The position numbers were made by a program, and so were the translations under genes. Under the pieces are notes generated by a model. That model searched no databases. It was given only the letters and a program-made list of their open reading frames with translations, and was not told the origin of the DNA. From NCBI GenBank assembly GCA_030737835.1, contig JAUJYN010000024.1:2372151-2436150 (forward strand): a stretch of 64,000 nt of DNA, read 5' to 3'. Each line of letters begins with the position of its first letter. Positions within the stretch are counted from its first letter, which is position 1. The DNA is from Acorus gramineus (taxonomy: Eukaryota > Streptophyta > Magnoliopsida > Acorales > Acoraceae). This document shows positions 57,201 to 64,000 of the stretch, piece by piece.

Positions 57201-57569
57201 TATGAACCACTGTGGCTCAAAGGAGGAAACCATTGCGACTTGGAGCTCTTCCCTGAATACATCAAACATTTGAAGAAATTCATATCGACGGTCGAGAAAC
57301 TTCCCTCCCAAAGAAGTATGTGGAGGAAGAACACCGATGTGGTCGAGCCGTCAAGGAGGAGCACCGACCACCGGAGGGAGAAGCCGAGAAACAACGAGCA
57401 CCACCGAGCGAGCAATGTTGATAGGATAGACAGGTTCAGGTTGAGTTACGACCACATCGAGAAGTCACGACGAAGCGTGGACTGCATCGAGAGGTCAAAG
57501 AGGAGCAGTGATTACGTGGAGAGGGGGAGGAAGAGCGTTGACAGGTTGGACCGCATCTGGGCCGGGTGA
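45283..57569 (+). CDS. ABHD17: ABHD17-type alpha/beta hydrolase (serine hydrolase)
   Basis: Five coding exons, 45283-45584, 51365-51401, 51518-51754, 51861-51908 and 57135-57569, give 352 residues, all with GT-AG introns and consistent phases. The alpha/beta-hydrolase core shows [12 protein letters not shown] (oxyanion side, H75-N77), the nucleophile GQSVGSG (Ser147), Asp212 in GTADEVVD and His241 in GGNHCDLE, so the triad is complete. Animal ABHD17 proteins depalmitoylate membrane proteins such as Ras and PSD-95; the same activity in this plant protein is inference. The start MGGVTSS fits N-myristoylation (Gly2, Ser6), which would place it at a membrane. The tail (about 255-352) is basic, with repeated RRSVD/KRSSD/RKSVD motifs. 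ATG 45283 is preferred because it gives the conserved [11 protein letters not shown] start. Introns 1 and 4 (5780 and 5226 bp) are swollen by transposons. Confidence 0.95.
45660..46400 (+). repeat. Degenerate G/T-rich tandem repeat in intron 1
   Basis: Phrases such as TGGGTGTGAATTT, GTTGGTAAATGTTGGATTTT and GAGGTTTTGATTGGGGTT recur. The last is found at about 45740, 45997, 46190 and 46370, so the period is irregular (180-257 bp). It is located just downstream of the first exon. Confidence 0.6.
47881..48893. mobile_element. Non-autonomous hAT transposon in intron 1
   Basis: The left end CAGTGTTCGGAAAAGTGCGG and the inverted right end CAGTGTTCTGAAATGCGGT are flanked by the exact 8-bp duplication ATATGCAT (47873-47880 and 48894-48901). 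At 1013 bp it has no transposase. A CTTCTTC-rich stretch with a duplicated TTCACCGACTGCTTCTCC-type unit lies at 48070-48300. It is probably spliced out with the intron. Confidence 0.93.
50530..50680 (+). mobile_element. Possible tRNA-derived SINE in intron 1
   Basis: GGGGTTCAAATCCATCC at 50596-50612 resembles a pol III B box. GATAAGTTAGCATGCACC about 45 bp upstream resembles an A box. An A-rich end (AAAAAAAGAAAGAAGAAAGA) follows at 50661. Target duplications were not identified, so this stays tentative. Confidence 0.35.
52473..52940 (-). mobile_element. TRIM-like miniature LTR element in intron 4
   Basis: Two related segments, starting TGTATAAAATCTAAAATCC at 52473 and TGTAGAAAATCTAAATCT at 52806, both continue with GAAGAGAAGGAAGAGAAACACGA-like text. 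Between them, immediately before the right copy, is GGCTCAGATACTA, close to the inverse of the initiator-tRNA-Met site (GGCTCTGATACCA). LTR ends, a minus-strand primer site and no coding capacity suggest a TRIM. The right LTR is probably truncated and target duplications are unclear. Confidence 0.5.
54050..54684. mobile_element. Non-autonomous hAT element in intron 4
   Basis: The left end CAGTAGCGTAGCCAGGATTT and the inverted right end CAGGGGCGGAGCCACTTT belong to the common CAGnGGCGGAGCCA hAT family. Flanks CTTAGGGT and CTTATGGT match at 7 of 8 positions. At 635 bp it has no coding capacity. Confidence 0.82.
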
Positions 57570-57850
57570 GGTAAAGAGAGAGAGGGAGTGAATTTCCAGC
57601 TCTGTATGTAGAATTCATGAATGAGTTGTGTGGTTATATATGGGGGGAAATTAATTTGGTTGGGGGTCATTTAATTTATGTTTCCATGCAAAAGTAAATC
57701 TTGTAGCTTTGTTTGTTGGCAGGGGATGAACAATAACAAGATGGTGACTTTACTTTGGTTGGTTTGACTTACTTGAACTTTGTGAAACAAAATATAATAA
57801 TAGAGTGATCAATGTTTGTGTAAAAGATTGGCATCACTGTTCATATCATT
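57570..57850 (+). other. 3' UTR of the hydrolase gene
   Basis: Follows the TGA at 57567-57569. It has T/G-rich text (TTTGTTTGTTGG, TTGGTTGGTTTGAC) and AT-rich AATATAATAATAG near 57790 that could serve as a polyadenylation signal. The exact end is not defined. Confidence 0.45.
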
Positions 57851-60540
57851 GTGTTTCTTCTTTTGGTACAATAATTGTATTCTTTTCTAGTGTATCAACC
57901 ATAGAATTAAAAAGAAAAAGGTCCTCTCAGAACTTGGCAACCCTCTAATTATAAAACTTAGCACGTGAGGTTTAACATGAGTCTTTCATTGGAGACTAAT
58001 GAAGCTTAATCCAGTTTGATTCAACGCATGACGTGTCTCATGTGATTTCTTAATTGGAGACTGGCATGATGTGATTCAGCTCTGGTTTTGATCTCATCTT
58101 TACATTCTATCCATGTCGTAATACTCCATTTTCCAACCGTTGGAATTGTATTCGTTTTAATATTCTTTATTTAAATTTAATTTCATTGGCCGGTGGAGGG
58201 TCAAGGTTGTGTTGTTTAGAACAATTATCCCAGCAGGAAGTACAAGTATGATAATCACTGTAATAGTTTACGTCGCTATCTAAAATGAAGATTGAACTTA
58301 ATTAAACACATGCTTGTTGAAGAGTAAAGACAAAAGAATGGAATTATGAGATAGAAACGTTTAGCCTTGCTCCAATCAATTTTTTTTTTTTCATGTGCCC
58401 TAGTTTAGTTTGACTATAACAAGGAGGTGTTACCGCAGTGGTTACATACAATCTAGAAATAAGTAAATTAGTTTTTTTTGTTTTAGAGAATGGAAAGCTT
58501 TGGCCCTCTAATATATATTAAAGAGAAAATTACAAAGCAAAAACAACAATGAAGACAACAATCATTCACAGAGGAGAACTCCACACAAGGAGTGATTTTT
58601 AGTTCAACACGAGCAAAAATTACTCCTGAATGTGGAATACCCAATCAACCAGTCTCACCGATCGAGCGCCTACACAGAAAACACCCCACTTTGTGACCAG
58701 CCTAATACCTAAATTTGTTATTTTAGAAGAATTATACTGAAAAAGTATTCTTTGAAAATCTTATTTCATTATATAAATTACTTAATCATCCTTATCTCAT
58801 TAAATATTTGAAATTTTTTTCTTATATTCAAAATGCTTCTTACCTAATTCAGATGATAAATTTTAATAACACAAAAAATGGAATTTTAATTGTGAATGAT
58901 TGTCAAAAGGGCAAAATACCCAAAAAAAAATTTCTAAAGATAAAAAATACCCAAAATGACTTATTTTAAGAATTCTACTGAAAAAATCTCTTCACCTTCT
59001 CATAACCTAAAATGACCCAAATGACATTGTCTTTTATAATTATTAAACTCTCTCACCATATTTAAAACTTTTCACACTACTACCATCTAATTGAAAAATA
59101 ATATCAATATAAGATATAATTTTTTTATTTGAGAGTGATTTTACATGTTTTTAAAATTTTCTAAGTATGTTATAAAAATATTAACATTGTCAAAATTGCC
59201 ATTCTTAAATTTACAAGATTTTTTTTAGATTTTTCCTAACATTGAAAAGTTTTTTTTTTTTAGTTATTTTTATTTTATTAATATCTTGCGTATATATTTT
59301 TTTGTATAATTTTAAAAATATGTAAGTACCCTAAAAAGATTTTATAAAATTTAAAATATCTAAAAAATATTTTAAAACAAATTATTTTAATATTTTACAA
59401 TTTAACTTTTAATAGTGTATTTAGATATACAAAAAATAATAATATATTTTATTTACAAATAAAAAATATTATAACTTTTGTTAATGTTGTTTAATTGAGG
59501 TGTTAAACAATTAATATTTGTGATCATGCTTAAATAATAGATAACAGAAGGATAATCAAGTCATTTTAATTTCTAAAATTGTGAAAAAAAAAAAATAGAT
59601 AGAATTTTAAAAAATGATTTATTTGGGTAAATGATTTTTTTGTGTATTGTCCCCTTTTACAATTGTTGTTAACATTTTTTAGTATCCGGCTATAAACAAT
59701 CAACATTGTAAATATTTAGCATTCCTAAAACAGTTCTTCTACACAAGCCCCATTATATAAGCCCCACTCATAAGCCCTATAAGGTGTCAAATTTTTATTG
59801 GTTGCTTAGTTAACCTTTATAAAAGGGCAAAAAAGCAAAGTACAAAACTACCCCTATTTAAATCACACGATTTTTGTTTATGGTTAGTCCACTGAAACAC
59901 ATCCCACAAATTTCTAACTATTTTTATACATATCTGTGACTTAAAAAGATTAGTCCGGCTGACCTGCTCATCTTCAGCGAACGGCGTCACCACCTGGATT
60001 CTTTTCATCGCTCTTTATCATATGAGAGGTGGTTCGACTACCTTTTCAGTCCTCCTTCGGATTCCACCTTTTTCAACATTCATATCTACTTTTTGATGAA
60101 TGTAACTGACTTTTGACGAAACACTTAGATCAAATAAAAAAATCAGTTACATTTTGTGAATGTAACTTAGTTTCAAAATATATTACACAAATAGTTCAGT
60201 TAACTGACTTTTATTATTTAAGGCATGTAAACATCAGTTATATTTTAAAAATTTAACTGGCTTACAAAATATAATGCATAAAGGTTCATATTAGTTTAAA
60301 AATGTAATACAACCATATGCTAATATAATATCAAAACTCTATAAAATCCTCCAAAAAAAACATATTTAACATCAAACTAACACCATATTCAAATAAAAAA
60401 TTATAAACAAAAGCCAGATCAAAGGCTGCCATATTTAATATTAAACAACAAATTTAAGAAAAAAATTATAATAAATGCAAAAATAAACAATAACAAATGT
60501 CATACTTGAATTGACAGACATTGAAAACGATAGCCAAATC
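57851..60540. other. AT-rich intergenic region
   Basis: No gene, RNA or bounded element recognised. The stretch 58700-59700 is extremely AT-rich. Confidence 0.6.
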
Positions 60541-61640
60541 GATCAATTGCACAAAAAAGGTTAGTTACTGTGGTGGATGAAATCAGGTCCTTCACTCTTG
60601 GGCCGGATCAACACAGATCTAGACTTTTGAAGTTGGACTGAGCTGATGTTGATGCTGACTCCTCTTCACGACGATCCGGGTCATGCTCTGTCTGCTCACT
60701 GTTCTCCTTCTTCTCTGGCCTTCGAACACCTGAAACTCACACCAGTGTGGTGCCGGCTAACGCCCCTCTGACGCTCAAGTCAGTGACTTCTCCATGATAA
60801 GAGGAAAAAGACTATAGAATTCTTGAGTACCAGTAGGGGAGAGAGGGAGTGCATAACTTGAGGAGGAGGAGATTTCCTCCTTTTATACTGGAGAAGGGGC
60901 GTGCCGAGCTCAACCTTGTGGAGTGAGTATATCATGAGATGGAATCTCCACGTGGCTCTTGGATCTGTGGACATGTCTCACCTAGGGATTGCCATTCTGC
61001 AACCGATTTTCTGACATCTAGTCCTTTTCTCGTGTAAGGGAAAATTCCCTTCGTTAACCGTTATCTTTCAGAGGTGGACGTATGGCCGACCTGTATTCCA
61101 GGTCGGGTATTATGGTTTGGACAGGTCATACTTCAGGTCGGATCTTTTGTATTCAGCCATCTTGCCTTGGTCGGACAATATCATGTGTCTGTCCTTGGTT
61201 AGCCAAGGATTTAAACACCCGACTTGTGCGGGAGTTCATCTTGACCTGGTCGGGCACTTTGTGTGTCCATCTCTGGTTGAGCAATACCATTTGTCCGTCC
61301 TGACTTTGTCAGACAGTGTCATTTGCCCGACCTAACAAGGAAGATGGGCCTGCTTAACTCTTGAGTCTTGGGCCCTTGGGCTTTCCCCTTTCTGGATCGC
61401 TTATTAATCAAACGGACGTATCTACACTTTATGCTCATGCTTATGCAATCTTATTCCTTATTCCATTTTGTGACAAATTTGATCTCCTACAATGCCCCCT
61501 TCTTTTGGTCTCTCTATTTCTTGGGAGATCAGAAGAACCGAACTTCAGGAGACCCGAACAGCTTACAAGCTTGTCCGACAAGCTTCCTGGGCCGATTGGA
61601 CTTAACTCTTGGGCCTAGTAACGTGTTGGTGTGACACTTG
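60541..61640 (-). mobile_element. Gypsy LTR-like fragment, minus orientation
   Basis: A TATAAAAG box on the minus strand (60887-60880) is followed downstream by the U5-like box at 60745-60780 (minus GACTTGAGCGTCAGAGGGGC, then GCCGGCACCACACTGG). The U3 side (60890-61640) contains several GGTCGGGCA/GGTCGGAC-type motifs. It aligns by eye with 14.45-15.17 kb. Exact ends could not be fixed. Confidence 0.55.
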
Positions 61641-61756
61641 TCATTCTTTATGCATCTTTCTCATTCTTTATGCATCTTTCTCATTCAATGCCACTTGGAA
61701 GGTTACTCCCAACATTCAATCTTGCTGCTTCATTTTCCTGACAACCTAATAGTTGA

Positions 61757-61903
61757 ATAGTATGTGGGAGAGATGCCTCCTCCAAACCCTGAATCTCTCA
61801 TTCTATTCTCCGGCCAGATCGAGGCGGGTACACTCACCTTCCCATTATCTCTGCTGAAGTTTTTGAGCCTCTTTAGTCTTCATTGTCATAAAGACAAGCA
61901 TTA
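61757..61903 (+). pseudogene. Fragment of a plant-transposon gag-like domain (copy 1)
   Basis: The frame from 61773 reads MPPPNPESLILFSGQIEAG and TLTFPLSLLKFLSLFSLH, then stops. It matches the beginning of the copy at 62092 (MPPVPDP, SQIEAGRLHFPLSDLIGRFL). This pattern resembles the putative gypsy-type transposon domain (Transposase_28, PF04195) common in plant Tat/Ogre ORF1 remnants. Only the first 45 residues or so remain. Confidence 0.55.
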
Positions 61904-62091
61904 ACAAGTGTTATCGATTTTGGCGCGATCGACTCCTCGTATTCGAGGGGTCTGCTGCAATTCATAATGATCTTTGGGTAATTTAAGCCGGCATTAAATG
62001 ACTACAAACCCCTATATAAGGCAGGCTTCCACAACGTAGTCGACTATCTCACTGAACTTCTTTGTTCTTGGCACTATATCTAGACGTTATG

Positions 62092-62592
62092 CCTCACGCT
62101 TCTTGGGAGATTTCGATTGAGGAGTATCATGACGGGATGCCCCCAGTACCTGACCCCTCGTCCTGCGTTCTGTACTATAGTCAGATTGAGGCGGGGAGGT
62201 TGCACTTTCCTCTCTCCGACCTAATCGGGCGTTTCCTGGAGTATTTTGAACTCCATCCCCTATAATTAGTTCCTGGGGGGTACATGATTCTGATGAGCGT
62301 GATAGTGCTATGTTCGGCCGCCGGGGTCCGGCTCGATTTGAGGGAGGTACACCGGTTCTATCAGGTCAAACCGCTTTTGAAGGAGGAGGGTACCTACTAC
62401 CTCGCTAGGCGCTGCCCCTCCCCTGATTTTGGATGTTGGGGACGCCATTCCCGGCTGGAAAACTTGGCCAGTGAAGGTATCCAGTGCATGGAAACCTGTT
62501 GGATTGAAATGGAAAATTCCCCTCGTGATGAGGAGGACACCACCCACCGATGGTTTGTAGCTTCAAATACTTGCATGCTATCGATTAAATGA
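62092..62592 (+). pseudogene. Plant-transposon gag-like protein (Transposase_28-type), broken
   Basis: This copy reads MPHASWEISIEEYHDGMPPV, then SQIEAGRLHFPLSDLIGRF, then TAA at 62263-62265. The same frame continues with LMSVIVLCSAAGVRLDLREV, FYQVKPLLKEEGTYYLARR and CMETCWIEMENSPRDEED. The layout (short hydrophobic helix, cysteine, FYxxK, YYLxxR) is that of the putative gypsy-type transposon domain. The function of that domain is unknown. A TATATAA box at 62013-62019, about 80 bp before the ATG, is well placed as a promoter. The stop codon makes it a pseudogene unless read through. Confidence 0.62.
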
Positions 62593-62915
62593 TTATTTGT
62601 TAACCATTTCCTTATTTGATGTAACAGATGACTCGGGTTGTCTGGCGTGTCCCGCTCACAACAAGCTAAGGTTGAGGGACATAGCCAAGGCATTGGCTTT
62701 CCCAGGACGAAGCTAGATAAGCTTGCCCGGGGACGCCTCGCGTCGGTTGGCGCTGATAAAAGCCCTTCATGTGAGCCTGATTCCTTCGGTTCCTCCTGTC
62801 ACTCGGGGTAGAAAAGTGTCTGCGGCGTGAGGCCAGCACACTTCATCTGTGAATGATCATGCTCTTCTGCTGACCTGATTAACCTTCAGGGATACAAGAT
62901 CTGCAGGCTCTAACG
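62593..62915 (+). other. Unassigned transposon-derived flank
   Basis: No clear coding frame. Sequence continues the GC level of the remnant upstream and may hold its decayed 3' part, up to about GGCTCTAACGACG near 62909. Confidence 0.35.
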
Positions 62916-63350
62916 ACGCTGTTATTCACGAAGAATACAAGGACGATGGGCTTCAACGAGTTTGTGGATTCATAAGAATACTAGAAATGATGAAAATCTA
63001 TGTATTTGACAATCCTCCTTGGATCACAAAAATACAATAGAAAAAATAAAATTCTATTAAACAAATCTTAATTAATTATGTCATTATAAATTCTATTTAT
63101 AAAGTAGAGAATCCTAACAAACTAGGATCTCAACAAATCTCTCTATATCTCTCAAATCACAAATAAATAAATGCTAACCAAATCCTAACTAAATCCAAAT
63201 TTAATTCAAATTCAATCCTAACTAATAAAAATAAAAATTTATATCTCGATGATATCTAAATATTAACTAATCATATACGGAAAAAATGATAAACCTAACT
63301 AATAAAAAAAAATATTAAAAATTGTAAATCATCTATAATCGTCTATTTGA
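62916..63350 (-). mobile_element. LTR-like AT-rich segment of a gypsy remnant
   Basis: It lies directly downstream (minus sense) of the pol C-terminus-like sequence and a purine-rich tract, where a 3' LTR is expected. It is AT-rich with AACTAAT repeats. No TG...CA ends could be assigned with confidence. Confidence 0.35.
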
Positions 63351-63354
63351 TGAT

Positions 63355-64000
63355 CCTCAATGCCAATCGAACGGCCCATGATGGTGCTGCATCATTCTCC
63401 CCAGGTTTGAGAGAATTCATCCTCGAATTCAGATCCTCATGAAAATTGTCACCATGAACTTCAGATATGGATTTCTTACGAACAACGAATCTTTTAGGGT
63501 GCTGCATCACATCCATCCAATCAGACTAATGCTCACAAATCCAGCTTTAAAGTAATAACTTTCTGAGAATGGTGGTGGATGAGACAAAATAAAAGAGGGA
63601 AAGAATGGATACACAAAATAATGGTAGGGTGGATGAAATGCTTCATGTGATAGCTTTTTCGATGGTGAAGTGTATGAATGAATTGAACGGGGTCAAATAT
63701 TTGAGGGAAGTTCTTGCAATCTCTTCATCGAAGATCTGTGAAATATATGTTTCTTCAATTTCTTCATCAAAGATTGGTGGAAGATTCGTCTCTTCAATCT
63801 CCTCAGATAGTTGGGCACTTCAATCTCTTCATCGAAGATGGGTGGAAGGTTCGCCTCTTCAATCTATTCGTCGAATATAGGTGGAAGGTTTGCCTCTTCG
63901 AATAAGTTGTCGAAATCACCATCAATAGGCTCCTCCTCCACAAATTGTGGAGTTGTTGGTCGTTCTTGATGTTGGATAAGCGCCATTATCTTCTCCATTT
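63355..64000 (-). pseudogene. Gypsy polyprotein remnant, minus strand
   Basis: From 63998 the minus strand reads MEKIMALIQHQERPTTPQF and then repeats of EEANLPPIFDE, broken by a stop and a frameshift. Near 63440-63355 it reads LNSRMNSLKPGENDAAPSW, like the extreme C-terminus of gypsy pol (SRTNxxxPGENDA), with the purine tract CCTGGGGAGAATGA at 63409-63396. Joining of an acidic linker to the pol end suggests a large internal deletion. The remnant continues beyond the window. Confidence 0.5.

Noticed and set aside
62900..62920. GGCTCTAACGACG as an inverted tRNA-Met primer site
   Set aside because: The central GATACC of the expected GGCTCTGATACCA is missing, so it is too weak to call.

Overview
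This is a nuclear window from a flowering plant, probably a woody eudicot, although the sequence does not fix the species. The evidence is spliced genes with GT-AG introns, nuclear tRNA-Val(AAC) genes, plant-type Ty3/gypsy (Tat) and Ty1/copia elements, hAT and Harbinger-like DNA transposons, and an AT-rich intergenic background. Only one ordinary protein gene with full exon structure was found, an ABHD17-type serine hydrolase at 45.28-57.57 kb on the plus strand. A second small intact gene, encoding a GRF zinc-finger membrane protein, lies inside a DNA transposon. Almost everything else is transposable-element sequence.

Layout. 1-12,527: a large Tat-lineage Ty3/gypsy element on the minus strand, cut by the window edge inside integrase. 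From its 5' end it has a 2.53 kb LTR rich in repeats, a primer-binding site, gag, three successive DTGA protease-like domains, a G-patch, reverse transcriptase, a decayed RNase H, a second archaeal-type RNase H and integrase. Single-base frameshifts and a stop codon break it. 12.5-15.2 kb: a 26-bp minisatellite and two LTR fragments of related families in opposite orientations. 17.5-19.6 kb: small DNA transposons, including a complete hAT element with a perfect 8-bp target duplication. 19.8 and 21.4 kb: two tRNA-Val genes from a local duplication. 22.2-24.2 kb: a LINE 3' end and an LTR fragment. 26.1-29.0 kb: a Harbinger-like element carrying the GRF gene. 31.05-38.91 kb: a complete copia element with matching AAATT target duplications, split by a 3.07 kb solo LTR. 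39-45 kb: AT-rich intergenic DNA. 45.28-57.57 kb: the hydrolase gene, with two introns above 5 kb that host two hAT elements, a TRIM-like element and a possible SINE. 60.5-64 kb: gypsy LTR and ORF remnants, including a duplicated plant-transposon gag-like domain.

How it works together. The hydrolase gene and the tRNA genes are the likely functional host loci. The retroelement proteins belong to pathways now inactive in these copies. The most unusual observations are the three tandem retropepsin-like domains plus G-patch in the Tat element, the inverted minisatellite arrays flanking its LTR promoter, a candidate intron between its protease and reverse transcriptase, and the intact GRF zinc-finger gene inside a terminal-inverted-repeat element. 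All readings were made by eye; no database search was run.
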